Source of the DNA: Sinobacterium norvegicum
Lineage (GTDB): Bacteria; Pseudomonadota; Gammaproteobacteria; Pseudomonadales; Sinobacteriaceae
Length of the DNA: 64,000 bases
Reading direction: 5' to 3'
Assembly: GCF_923077115.1 (NCBI RefSeq)
Contig: NZ_CAKLPX010000001.1
Location: forward strand, 930,001-994,000
Made by a program: the position numbers and the translations under genes. Below, in pieces: positions 1 to 8,583 of the stretch. Position 1 is the stretch's first letter. The number at the start of each line of letters is the position of its first letter. The notes beneath the pieces are model-generated. The model worked only from the letters and a program-made list of their open reading frames with translations, was not told where the DNA came from and ran no database searches.

Positions 1-9
1 ACCGCGACG

Positions 10-372
10 ATGACTATGACAATACTGTTCGGTATCAACAACTGCGACACCGTCAAAAAAGCCAGAAAATGGTTTGATAGCAACAGCCTAGATCACAGCT
101 ATCACGATTTCAGAAATGACGGACTGACAGAGAATCAACTCCAGCAATGGATTGACGCTATCGGCTATGAAACACTGGTCAACAAGCGCTCTACCACGTG
201 GAAACAGCTCGGCGATGACGCCAAGCAGAGCCTTGATGGCGACAGCGCAAAAGCACTGATGCTGGCCAATCCAACACTGATCAAACGCCCTGTTGTTATC
301 GATGACACCGGCGTGGTCAGCGTTGGCTTCAAAGAAGCTGACTTTCAGCAACGCTTTTTATCACTCGATTAA
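10..372 (+). CDS. ArsC/Spx-family (YffB-like) thioredoxin-fold protein
   Basis: A 120-residue protein of the arsenate-reductase-like Spx/MgsR/YffB family, which has a thioredoxin fold. The single N-terminal cysteine (Cys12, in NNCDTVKKA) is where the family's reactive cysteine lies. The later segment VNKRSTTWK and the LIKRPVV motif near residue 96 are also typical. Members are usually about 115-120 residues, so it looks full length. The start could be the ATG at 10 or the one at 16; the window begins too close upstream to see a ribosome site. It lies 21 nt upstream of dapD on the same strand, an adjacency known from pseudomonads, so the two may be cotranscribed. The substrate is unknown, and arsenate reduction should not be assumed. 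Confidence 0.9.
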   Translation: MTMTILFGINNCDTVKKARKWFDSNSLDHSYHDFRNDGLTENQLQQWIDAIGYETLVNKRSTTWKQLGDDAKQSLDGDSAKALMLANPTLIKRPVVIDDTGVVSVGFKEADFQQRFLSLD

Positions 373-393
373 CTATTTCACCAGGACTCACCC

Positions 394-1431
394 ATGACAA
401 ATTCAGTATTCAGCCTCGGCCTCGGTGTCGGCACCCAGAACAATAAAGGCGAGTGGTTAGAAGTGTTTTACGCCCAACCGCTACTTCAGCCCAGCGAGCA
501 GCTCGTCGGCCTTATCGCTGAAGCCGTGGGCTACGAAGGCGGCAACCAAGCCATTACCGTCGCCAAGGCTCAGCTGCAAAAGCTGGCCGGCCTATTGTTT
601 GATGCCGAAGAAAAATCACAGGCTAAAATCGCTGCGACACTGGCAGAAGGCAACCAGCCTGCAGTTATTACCATCTTAGCCAGTGATGCAGCACCGGAAA
701 CTGTAGCCGAGTGCTACCTCAAGCTGCACCTACTGTCCCATACTCTGGTCAAGCCACACGGCGTCAACCTCACCGGTATGTTTGGTGTATTGCCTAACGT
801 CGCCTGGACAAACAAAGGCGCCATTGATCTTGCTGAGCTTGACGATGCTCAACTCAAGGCACGCTGCAACGGTGAAATCATCGATGTATTGTCCGTCGAT
901 AAATTCCCTAAGATGCTTAACTATGTTGTCCCTGCCGGCACCCGTGTTGGCGACGCCTCTCGCGTCCGCCTAGGTGCTTATCTCGGCGAGGGTACCACCA
1001 TTATGCACGAGGGTTTTGTCAACTTTAATGCGGGCACAGAGGGTCCCGGTATGATTGAAGGTCGCATCTCTGCCGGCGTTTTTGTCGGCAAAGGGTCTGA
1101 CCTTGGCGGTGGCTGTTCAACCATGGGCACCCTCTCTGGCGGCAACTCAGTGGTCATCAGCGTTGGTGAAGAATGCCTAATCGGTGCCAATGCTGGTATC
1201 GGCTTACCGCTGGGCGACCGCTGCACCGTGGAAGCGGGCCTCTATATCACCGCAGGCTCAAAGCTCAACCTGCTCGATGAGGATCGCAATGTGGTTGAAG
1301 TCGTCAAGGCACGTGATCTCGCCGGTAAATCTGATCTGCTGTTCCGTCGCAACTCAATCTCAGGCGCTCTCGAAGTACTGAGCAACAAATCAGCAATCGC
1401 ATTAAATGCTGAGCTTCACAGCAACAACTAA
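394..1431 (+). CDS. dapD: 2,3,4,5-tetrahydropyridine-2,6-dicarboxylate N-succinyltransferase
   Basis: DapD transfers succinyl from succinyl-CoA to tetrahydrodipicolinate in the succinylase branch of lysine and diaminopimelate synthesis in the cytoplasm. At 345 residues it is the long form known from pseudomonads, rather than the roughly 274-residue enterobacterial form. The C-terminal half carries the glycine-rich hexapeptide repeats of a left-handed beta-helix, for example around residues 190-300 (IEGRISAGVFVGKGSDLGGG, then ECLIGANAGIGLPLGDRC). An AGGA ribosome site lies about 7 nt before the ATG. The upstream reductase gene is 21 nt away. A GC-rich hairpin follows the stop codon. Confidence 0.96.
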   Translation: MTNSVFSLGLGVGTQNNKGEWLEVFYAQPLLQPSEQLVGLIAEAVGYEGGNQAITVAKAQLQKLAGLLFDAEEKSQAKIAATLAEGNQPAVITILASDAAPETVAECYLKLHLLSHTLVKPHGVNLTGMFGVLPNVAWTNKGAIDLAELDDAQLKARCNGEIIDVLSVDKFPKMLNYVVPAGTRVGDASRVRLGAYLGEGTTIMHEGFVNFNAGTEGPGMIEGRISAGVFVGKGSDLGGGCSTMGTLSGGNSVVISVGEECLIGANAGIGLPLGDRCTVEAGLYITAGSKLNLLDEDRNVVEVVKARDLAGKSDLLFRRNSISGALEVLSNKSAIALNAELHSNN

Positions 1432-1450
1432 ACCCGTTGTTTTTAGGGGA

Positions 1451-1493
1451 GAGGCGACAGAGCTCGCCTCCCCCCCCCTATCCCCCCCTCCGG
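1451..1493. repeat. GC hairpin followed by poly-C tracts (G-rich on minus strand)
   Basis: A perfect 7-bp inverted repeat (GAGGCGA at 1451-1457, TCGCCTC at 1464-1470, loop CAGAGC) follows dapD. Instead of a T run it leads into C8 (1470-1477), TAT, C7 (1481-1487) and TCC. The minus strand therefore carries two long G runs that could fold as a G-quadruplex. The hairpin could end dapD transcription only weakly, because a U-tract is missing. Confidence 0.55.
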
Positions 1494-1588
1494 TGTTTTC
1501 TCTACAATGACTTTCTTCGAATAAAACAACAGTTATTTTGCACCCGCTATACTGAGCTAATGCGATAGTAAAAAAGGCATTTAGCATA

Positions 1589-3802
1589 GTGAATATGCAG
1601 TCAGATGATGACGACACAATACAGCAACCGCTGACAAGCAAACTGATTAAGTCTGACCTGTATATCATGCTGATCGCAGTCATGACTGCGGCCGTCATCT
1701 TTGCCTTTATCGCCAGAATTGAACACTATCAAGAAGAACAAAATTTCAACCGCCAATCAGTCAATATCTATAACGCGATCAGCTATCAATTCCAACGTAA
1801 CCTCGACGCATTATATTCAGTTTCCGATTACATCAGTAACTCTCAACACGTGAGCCGAGAGGAATTTTCTCGCTTTGGGCTGGCAACACTGGCGCGCTAT
1901 CATGGGATAAAAGCACTGTCGTGGAATCCTGTTGTAGCGGGAGAAGAGCGTGAGGTATTTATTGAAAACGCGCGCGAGGACGGCCACGACGATTTCGATA
2001 TTACCGCGCGCAACCATCAGGGAGACTTAATCTCTGCCCCTACCAGCCAACAGCATGTGCCTGTGCTTTACATCGAACCTCTAGCCGAAAACAAGCCCGC
2101 CCTTGGCTATGATATAGCGTCCCAGAAAAATCGCCTATCGGCAATCGAGCTCGCCTTCAACAGCGGCCAAACCGTCAGCACCACCCGCATAAAACTCGTG
2201 CAAAATAGCGATGAGCAGTTTGGCGTCTTGATATTAAGCCCGGTCTTCTATCCCGCGGCCAACGGCAGCAGTCTTAGCGCCACCCCAAAAGGCGTTGCCG
2301 TCGAAGTGTTAAGAATTGGCGACGCCATCAAAAACGCAACGTCAGATTTTGATACCTCTGCCTTAATCATTCAGCTAATCGACCTCGACGCCAAGCCCGA
2401 GCAACAATTACTCTTTGCCAACCGCGACCGGGTAAATCATAGTTTGTCGTGGCAACAGGACTTTCAGTTCTCTCAGCGCCAATGGCGTATCTTGGTTGCA
2501 AAGGCGACGTCTCCGCCATTCCAGCATATACATGTATTTGCCATCCTCAGTGCGATTACTACCTTGCTGGCATTCTACCCGTTAATTATTTATCGGGTTA
2601 AAAGCCGGCGTTATATTGAACATATCGAACACCGGGTTGAACGCCGCACCTGCGAACTGGCCTCCGCTAAAGAGACGGCTGAAGCCGCCAACATGGCCAA
2701 AAGCCAATTTCTAGCCAATATGAGTCACGAGATTCGCACCCCTATGAACGGCGTGTTAGGTATGTCTGAAATGCTAGAAGAAACTGTACTCGATGAGGAG
2801 CAGCGACAATATTTAAGTATTATTCAGGGCTCGAGTAAATTACTGCTGACAGTACTTAACGACATTCTCGATTTATCTAAAATTGAGGCCGGGAAATTCA
2901 ACATTGAGCGAAAATCATTTAACCTCAAACAGCTCATCAGTGAATCACTATCCCCCTTTCTTATTACCAAGAATAACGATATCGAGCTGTTGTCCAGCAT
3001 CGCAGTCAACTGCCCGCTATTTTTAATCGGCGATAAAATTCGCATCCAACAAATCATCACCAACCTACTCAGCAATGCGGTTAAATTCACTCACCAGGGC
3101 GAAGTAATGCTATCGGTTCGATGTCTATATAGCAAAGCAGGGATCGCCTATGTAGAGTTCGCAATCCGGGACACCGGCATCGGTATCAGCCCGAACAATC
3201 AGGCGCGACTATTTCAAGCCTTCAGCCAAATAGATGGCGGCCACAACTTAGGCGGCACCGGTTTAGGGCTAACCATTTGCCAAAATTTAGTCGAATTGAT
3301 GGACGGAGAAATACACCTCAAGAGCGACAAAGAAACCGGCACCACGGTTTCTTTTATCCTGCCTCTGCAAATTGATTTAGCACCAAGATCGAGTAATAAA
3401 AATATTATTCTTGATTTTAAGCAATCACTACGGGTATTAGTCGTAGAAGATAATAAGGTGAACAGATTGGTGGCGGAAGGCCTATTAAAACAGCTGAACG
3501 TCATCTGTGACACAGCCATCGATGGACAGCAAGCAATCGATCTAATTTGCCACCAGCAGCAACGATATGACCTGGTGTTGATGGACTGCGACATGCCGAT
3601 TGTCGACGGCTATACCGCCAGTAAGAAAATCAGAGACTGGGAGACGCTCAATCAGTCTCCCGCCACCAGTATTTACGCCCTCAGTGCCCATGTATTGTCC
3701 GAGCAGTTAGAGAAGTGCTACGACTCGGGAATGAACGGACACCTCGCCAAGCCAATCACTCTTAACATACTCAGCCAAACACTGACTGATCTCTGCCGCT
3801 AA
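1589..3802 (+). CDS. CHASE-domain hybrid sensor histidine kinase
   Basis: An inner-membrane hybrid kinase of 737 residues. Order by eye: first membrane helix about 24-43; a periplasmic CHASE-type ligand domain about 60-300 (the ALSWNPVV and LGYDIASQ segments are typical); second helix about 314-335; HisKA with phospho-acceptor His380 in [12 protein letters not shown]; HATPase with [17 protein letters not shown] and GGTGLGLTI; and a C-terminal receiver from about 614 with Asp666 in LMDCDMP. There is no HPt domain and no neighbouring response regulator, so the output partner is elsewhere. The start is either this GTG, with AAAGG about 11 nt upstream, or the ATG at 1595. The stop overlaps the convergent HlyD gene by 4 nt. 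Confidence 0.93.
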   Translation: MNMQSDDDDTIQQPLTSKLIKSDLYIMLIAVMTAAVIFAFIARIEHYQEEQNFNRQSVNIYNAISYQFQRNLDALYSVSDYISNSQHVSREEFSRFGLATLARYHGIKALSWNPVVAGEEREVFIENAREDGHDDFDITARNHQGDLISAPTSQQHVPVLYIEPLAENKPALGYDIASQKNRLSAIELAFNSGQTVSTTRIKLVQNSDEQFGVLILSPVFYPAANGSSLSATPKGVAVEVLRIGDAIKNATSDFDTSALIIQLIDLDAKPEQQLLFANRDRVNHSLSWQQDFQFSQRQWRILVAKATSPPFQHIHVFAILSAITTLLAFYPLIIYRVKSRRYIEHIEHRVERRTCELASAKETAEAANMAKSQFLANMSHEIRTPMNGVLGMSEMLEETVLDEEQRQYLSIIQGSSKLLLTVLNDILDLSKIEAGKFNIERKSFNLKQLISESLSPFLITKNNDIELLSSIAVNCPLFLIGDKIRIQQIITNLLSNAVKFTHQGEVMLSVRCLYSKAGIAYVEFAIRDTGIGISPNNQARLFQAFSQIDGGHNLGGTGLGLTICQNLVELMDGEIHLKSDKETGTTVSFILPLQIDLAPRSSNKNIILDFKQSLRVLVVEDNKVNRLVAEGLLKQLNVICDTAIDGQQAIDLICHQQQRYDLVLMDCDMPIVDGYTASKKIRDWETLNQSPATSIYALSAHVLSEQLEKCYDSGMNGHLAKPITLNILSQTLTDLCR

Positions 3803-4830
3803 AGTGCGTTTAGATATGCCTTCATAGAGGTTAGCCGTACCGTGGCTGCGCCAATGATATCGATAAAGCCAAACAATGGATGGGGCTTTGTCGCAGATAC
3901 CCAACCCGCGCCCGTGGCGCCGATAGGCACGGTCATCCCCTCGGGTTCCTCAAATTCCAGCACTATTGTACGGCCATGCGAGCCCATATTTTGACCAACA
4001 TGCTGCCTGACCTGCTGCTCACCGGCAAGCCTTCTAACCTGTGCTTCACCGGTACCGGTAGTCAACGAATGCACCTTGCCGCGAAATACATGACCGGGAT
4101 AAGCATCGACGTAGAATTCAGCAAACTGCCCTACCTCAATATAGTTATAGGCCTGATCAGGAATACGCATTTCTACAAATTTCTTACTGGTATCGTAGAT
4201 CTGCATATTACCCACCCGGGTACCCTTGGCAATATTAACAATTGAGATTTGACCGTCAAACGGCGCTCTGATTTCCCGCCTGCTACTCTCCCACACAGCC
4301 ACATCCTTATCCGCCTGCAGGGCAGATATATCCGCATGCAACTTGGCGATATCGGCCTCGTTTTGCTCGACCTCGGCCCCGAGATCATCACGCTCTTTTT
4401 GGCTGGAGAACTGATCGAGCTCGGTCTGACGCTGGAAGTTTAACTGGTTATTCGACATCTTCGTTTCTAACGACAAAATAGATTGTTGATTGGCGAAGAT
4501 CTTGGCATCGATAGAGTCAATCTTACCCTGGCTGTCGACATCGACCAGGGTGTAGATCAACTCGCCCTTCTTTACCTCTTGGTTGTGATTAACGTAAACA
4601 TTGTCAATCTCTTGCAAGAAAGCCGGGGATAAAACCGCATGCGGTGCCTTTACCGTCGTTGAGTTGCTCAAGTCAGCGGGGGAATAGAAGCGATGGCTGG
4701 TAAACAGCATAAACGACAAGAAGACACCAATGGCCACCGACCAGAAGCCTGACTTCATATTCCACTTAATGACACCAAACTTAACCAACAGCCAAATAAT
4801 GAGAATATAGGGAATCATAATTTCTTTCAT
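3799..4830 (-). CDS. HlyD/EmrA-type membrane fusion (periplasmic adaptor) protein
   Basis: A 343-residue adaptor anchored by N-terminal hydrophobic segments (about residues 5-20 and 28-45). It has the split biotinyl-lipoyl domain typical of HlyD proteins: an N-terminal half ([18 protein letters not shown]) and a C-terminal half ([19 protein letters not shown]). A long alpha-hairpin with heptad-like sequence lies between them (about 110-180), followed by a beta-barrel region. The layout resembles YibH/YiaV proteins, which pair with a small inner-membrane protein rather than with a classical pump. The start ATG overlaps the upstream stop (ATGA, 4 nt), and GAGGTGAG lies just before it, so it is translationally coupled to that gene. 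No pump or TolC gene is adjacent, and the substrate is unknown. Confidence 0.9.
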   Translation of the reverse strand: MKEIMIPYILIIWLLVKFGVIKWNMKSGFWSVAIGVFLSFMLFTSHRFYSPADLSNSTTVKAPHAVLSPAFLQEIDNVYVNHNQEVKKGELIYTLVDVDSQGKIDSIDAKIFANQQSILSLETKMSNNQLNFQRQTELDQFSSQKERDDLGAEVEQNEADIAKLHADISALQADKDVAVWESSRREIRAPFDGQISIVNIAKGTRVGNMQIYDTSKKFVEMRIPDQAYNYIEVGQFAEFYVDAYPGHVFRGKVHSLTTGTGEAQVRRLAGEQQVRQHVGQNMGSHGRTIVLEFEEPEGMTVPIGATGAGWVSATKPHPLFGFIDIIGAATVRLTSMKAYLNAL

Positions 4831-5291
4831 TTGCTCACCTCATCGTTGTTGTTGCCCTTGCGAATACCCTGTGAAATCATGTCACTGATTTGTTGCGATA
4901 TAATATCCCAGCGTGTGAAAGCAATGACAATCGCCAACACCCACCATGTTTTGTTGATAAATAATCCACACAACGACAGGGCAAAGACCAAGGTGGTTTG
5001 CGCCGACTCAGCGGCCATCGCCTTGTGAGTGGCGACCTCATGCAAATCCCACAGCAGCTTTATCACATAAATAATAATAAACAGAGTGACGACGCTGATG
5101 ACCCCCATAAACAATTCAGAGTTCAACAACCCCAAAATACTGGGCATCGGGCCCGAGAAATACTCAGGTGCCAATTCGACGCCATGAATATGTGCGCCTT
5201 GGCTAAAAAACCACGACAGAGCAACAAATAATACGACAAACATCAGTCGCGTCATTATCGTCGCCAGTAAACTTTTTTGCTTAGCCTGCAT
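4827..5291 (-). CDS. Multi-pass inner-membrane protein, partner of the HlyD-type adaptor
   Basis: A predicted membrane protein of 154 residues from the chosen start. Hydrophobic segments lie near the N-terminus (MTRLMFVVLFVALSWFFS), in the middle (GVISVVTLFIIIYVIKLLW) and around TLVFALSLCGLFI and WWVLAIVIAF, giving about four helices. I chose the ATG at 5291 because GGGGAGAG lies about 8-10 nt upstream. The frame stays open to 5381, but no ribosome site is visible there. It overlaps the adaptor gene by 4 nt, so the two form an operon. By position it matches the small membrane partners (YiaW/YibI-like) of YiaV/YibH adaptors, but I do not recognise the family from sequence. Confidence 0.8.
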   Translation of the reverse strand: MQAKQKSLLATIMTRLMFVVLFVALSWFFSQGAHIHGVELAPEYFSGPMPSILGLLNSELFMGVISVVTLFIIIYVIKLLWDLHEVATHKAMAAESAQTTLVFALSLCGLFINKTWWVLAIVIAFTRWDIISQQISDMISQGIRKGNNNDEVSK

Positions 5292-5423
5292 AGACAAAAC
5301 TCTCCCCGCCAATAAAAGATCTGTATCGATGATATGTCTCAGCACAAATACCCACAAACTACTTGTGGACATACCACTCATGCATGAAAGTCATAATCAA
5401 CTGAAATGTATTAGTCACTGTAT

Positions 5424-5465
5424 ATACTAGTATTAAACAAGCAGACTAACGTACTTATACGTATA
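5424..5465. promoter_or_regulatory. Two 10-bp palindromes in the divergent LysR/membrane-operon promoter region
   Basis: ATACTAGTAT (5424-5433) and TATACGTATA (5456-5465) are perfect palindromes whose centres are 32 bp apart, about three helical turns. They lie between the divergent membrane/adaptor operon and the LysR gene. AT-rich half sites of this kind suit a LysR dimer pair that controls both directions. The link to this regulator is inferred from position. Confidence 0.4.
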
Positions 5466-5532
5466 CTATCGCAGATAATTTCGAGTAACCTTGAAAGATT
5501 ATTAACGCTGGTTATCAACGGAAGATTCAACA

Positions 5533-6486
5533 ATGAAAAAAAACAACAAAACTAAAGACCTTTTTACCAGCCTTGATCTCAATTTACTGCGCGTTTTTTT
5601 AATCCTCTCACAGGAACTCAATACACGAAAAACAGCAGAACGGCTGCATGTCAGCCAACCCGCAATCAGCCGCTCTCTTCAGAAATTAAGAAACCACTTT
5701 GGCGATGAACTCTTTGTCAAAAGCCTCAACGGTATGAAGCCGACAGGCAAGGGGGAGCAATTGATGCAGACCCTCCCCCCCATTCTCAACAGTCTGTCTG
5801 ATATCGTTAATTACCATAATGACTTCAACCCCAGCGAGTTAACGGGAACGCTAAAAATAGCAATCCACCCACTGCTAAGCATTGCTATGGCCAATACATT
5901 ATTTGAAGAGATTCAGAAGCAGGCGCCCAAGTTGTGTGTCAATTTCCTCAGCTGGAATAATCAAACGCCGGAACTGTTGATGAAGAACGAGGCCACCTGC
6001 GGCATCAATTACTTTCCCATCGACATTTCCAAAGAGATTATCCAGAAGCCTGTTGGCAACGATAATTTCTGTATTTATGTGGCCGAGGACCACCCGCTAA
6101 AAGGCCCTTACATATCGCCTCAAGATTTCATCAACTACCCACTGGCCACTATTATTATTCCAGGCTGGAACCAAGCATACCCTCTCGCCGAAGTCGTCCT
6201 GTCACGATATGGCATTACGCCGACGATAAAATTGCGCACAGAAGTCCCCAAAGTCGCCTTCGACATTCTTGCTCACAGCGATTTATTACTCCCTGCATCC
6301 AGCCTCATCAGCCCTGAGGACACCAAGGGACTGCGCAAACTTAAGATTTCAAAAGAAATTAATATGGAAGATATACCCAGTCAATTTGCCGTTTTTTACC
6401 ACTACCGCAACCGCCAAAACCCTTATCATCTTTGGCTTACAAAGCTAATCGAGAACGAGCTACGAACCCTTGAGCAGGGTGCTTAG
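5533..6486 (+). CDS. LysR-family transcriptional regulator
   Basis: A 317-residue regulator with the LysR winged helix-turn-helix at about 13-72 (LDLNLLRVFLIL, then AERLHVSQPAISRSLQKLR). A periplasmic-binding-like effector domain follows from about residue 100. It is transcribed away from the membrane-protein/HlyD pair, so by the usual LysR arrangement it probably controls that pair and itself. The paired palindromes upstream are candidate operators. The start ATG has GGAAG 8 nt upstream. The stop overlaps the end of the next, convergent gene by 4 nt. The effector is unknown. Confidence 0.93.
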   Translation: MKKNNKTKDLFTSLDLNLLRVFLILSQELNTRKTAERLHVSQPAISRSLQKLRNHFGDELFVKSLNGMKPTGKGEQLMQTLPPILNSLSDIVNYHNDFNPSELTGTLKIAIHPLLSIAMANTLFEEIQKQAPKLCVNFLSWNNQTPELLMKNEATCGINYFPIDISKEIIQKPVGNDNFCIYVAEDHPLKGPYISPQDFINYPLATIIIPGWNQAYPLAEVVLSRYGITPTIKLRTEVPKVAFDILAHSDLLLPASSLISPEDTKGLRKLKISKEINMEDIPSQFAVFYHYRNRQNPYHLWLTKLIENELRTLEQGA

Positions 6487-8147
6487 TCCTGACTGTCATC
6501 GCCGACCCGCTCCGCTAGTGAGCTGTTGCTTTGTTTGATCTCACCAGACTGCAGCAGCGCTTCAAAGCTATCGCCACTGGCACTGTTTTGATAGTCTTCC
6601 ATCTGCTTAACCAATAATGATTCATACTGCACTTTGTCATTGCTGCGCTGCCAAAGCACATCGACGGCCTGCTCCTTTTCACGCTCAACAATACGTTTTA
6701 TTCCACGCTGGCCGAGCACCACGCACCAAGATTTCAAGCTACTGCTCGTTTTGTTTTTCATTTTGACAACAAGAATGACATGGTGAACGCGCTGAGAACG
6801 TATTTTTACTGGTGTCAGGCGGCCCATCGCCCAAATATTGTCATCGCTGGGAACAATATTCCTGAGGAATTTTTCGATATTAAAAATATTAATATCGACC
6901 AACTGCCTTGGCAATTGCAATAAAAATCCTGAACGAAAGAACTGATTATTGACTGAAATTTTTCGTTTGTAGTGCATAATATTATGCTCTAACCCATAGT
7001 CAGCCATATCTCCGATACGACTTCTCTTTGCCATATCGAGTACCTCGCTCTCGCATTTTTCTCTCGCGATAAAGCGAGCCGATTGCCGGCTCTCACCCAC
7101 TACCGCCCCCCGACCACCTCGCAGCAACTTGGTTCGATAATCACCAATTCGATACATCAAATTACTGTGGGCATAGCTTCGTGTCAGCTCCTTTAATCGA
7201 TCTTTGAACACATAGGAAACAACCAGTGCAACGAAGAAAGCCTGACTGAAATCACCATATTTCTGTTGAGTGTAGAACGCGATGGTCGTCGCAAAGGTCA
7301 TCGCCAAGCCCGCTGCCAAACCATATATTAATTGCTGTCGGTACTCGCCTACCTTAGCCGTTAGGTTGGTCATGTTTAATGGTTGTTCTGCAAAACGGCG
7401 CAGGCCTTTGAAGCGGTATATAAAGTATTCATTGATGCCATCAGTATCTGCAATAGAGCGATAGCCATGATTGATTCGGTCATAATGCAGGCGATTGACC
7501 AGCAACAACAAACAGTTTTGATTGCTCGGATTTTGCCCAAAATGAGACTGCAATAATTGATACGCCTCTTTCTCCGCAACTAAGTTGCAATACTCTCGCA
7601 ACGAGTGCAGCTCTTCGAACTGACGTTTGCCGTCGGTATCACTATGCTGTGACTCCAACCGCTTCAATGAATTGGCGAAAACACGTAAAAAACAATCAAC
7701 TTCATCGCTAAAGGCACCACAGCGCGTTTCATTCTCTTTTGGCTCACAATGAGACAGGTAGCGCACCGTCGACTGGACATAACGATGAAAGGCGCAGCTG
7801 AGCAATTTTGTTTCGATCAACCGCCTATCATTATCAATAATTTTTTCCGCATCTGTAATTGCATTGTACAAATACTGTGGCTTATCTAATGCTATGTGTG
7901 GTGCTCTTCGCCTAACGATACTGTCTAAGTTTCGATAGAAAATCGTTTTAGGATAGTGGTCTGCATCTATACCAAGCTGCTTAGGAATAAAAAAATAGTA
8001 ATCTACCTCCACGCTATCTTTACGACTTTCATCGCTACGATATACAAACTTACTCTGTAAACGTCTCGGACCATTTAACGTTATACGTAACCAAAACGGT
8101 GAGGTTTTAGCCACTAGACGTTGCCGACGAAAGCGCTTAAAGCTCAC
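6483..8147 (-). CDS. Large conserved-looking membrane protein of unknown function
   Basis: A 554-residue protein that I do not recognise. The N-terminal half (about 1-270) is charged and soluble-looking, with regularly spaced arginines and tyrosines. Two hydrophobic helices lie close together at about 290-325 (YGLAAGLAMTFATTIAFY and FFVALVVSYVF), separated by a short QQKYGDFSQ turn. The C-terminal half (about 330-554) is again soluble. Both large domains are therefore probably cytoplasmic around a helical hairpin. The start is a GTG supported by AGGAG 8 nt upstream at 8157-8161. No alternative start has comparable support. Its stop overlaps the convergent LysR stop, and a zinc-ribbon membrane protein is encoded just upstream on the same strand. 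Confidence 0.85.
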   Translation of the reverse strand: MSFKRFRRQRLVAKTSPFWLRITLNGPRRLQSKFVYRSDESRKDSVEVDYYFFIPKQLGIDADHYPKTIFYRNLDSIVRRRAPHIALDKPQYLYNAITDAEKIIDNDRRLIETKLLSCAFHRYVQSTVRYLSHCEPKENETRCGAFSDEVDCFLRVFANSLKRLESQHSDTDGKRQFEELHSLREYCNLVAEKEAYQLLQSHFGQNPSNQNCLLLLVNRLHYDRINHGYRSIADTDGINEYFIYRFKGLRRFAEQPLNMTNLTAKVGEYRQQLIYGLAAGLAMTFATTIAFYTQQKYGDFSQAFFVALVVSYVFKDRLKELTRSYAHSNLMYRIGDYRTKLLRGGRGAVVGESRQSARFIAREKCESEVLDMAKRSRIGDMADYGLEHNIMHYKRKISVNNQFFRSGFLLQLPRQLVDINIFNIEKFLRNIVPSDDNIWAMGRLTPVKIRSQRVHHVILVVKMKNKTSSSLKSWCVVLGQRGIKRIVEREKEQAVDVLWQRSNDKVQYESLLVKQMEDYQNSASGDSFEALLQSGEIKQSNSSLAERVGDDSQD

Positions 8148-8212
8148 TACAAAAACTCCTGAAAAAGAATCTAACTACCATTAGCATAGCTATGAATATT
8201 ACTGACAAAGGT

Positions 8213-8464
8213 TTAATCATCTGAGCGAATTAAGAAAAATCGCGCCCCAATGACAAAGACCAGCAACAATACCGACACTGTTAACAACTCTTGTAGAAAG
8301 TGAACATGGGGCATAAAGACATAAAACACAGCCAGCACACTTATTGCTATAATAAATTGTGGAGAGAAAGTGATGACCTCCATACAATGGAGGCACTGCT
8401 GTCGCCAATTGAACAGAATCTTCACCGATAATCGTTCACCACAACAGGGGCAGCGGTACTGCAT
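8213..8464 (-). CDS. Small membrane protein with N-terminal zinc ribbon
   Basis: An 83-residue protein that starts with a four-cysteine zinc-ribbon pattern (CPCCGERL near residues 5-12 and CLHC near 25-28), followed by two hydrophobic helices (about 38-52 and 58-77). I chose the ATG at 8464 because AAAGGAT lies 6-7 nt upstream; the frame extends to a TTG at 8494 that has no support. It precedes the large unknown membrane protein by about 65 nt on the same strand, so they may share a transcript. CXXC-ribbon membrane proteins of this size are common in gammaproteobacteria, but no function can be assigned. Confidence 0.75.
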   Translation of the reverse strand: MQYRCPCCGERLSVKILFNWRQQCLHCMEVITFSPQFIIAISVLAVFYVFMPHVHFLQELLTVSVLLLVFVIGARFFLIRSDD

Positions 8465-8528
8465 AGGTATATCCTTTAAAGAGAAATGGGACAATCTTCT
8501 ACAGGGCTATTATTGATCACAGCACAGG

Positions 8529-8534
8529 TATAAT
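8529..8534 (+). promoter_or_regulatory. Consensus -10 hexamer upstream of the MipA-like gene
   Basis: TATAAT matches the sigma-70 -10 consensus exactly and lies 50 nt before the MipA-like start. I see no good -35 element 16-18 nt upstream, so this is a partial promoter call. Confidence 0.35.
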
Positions 8535-8583
8535 AAGCCCACCAATACATCGCAACATTATACAGCATGACGACCACACATCT

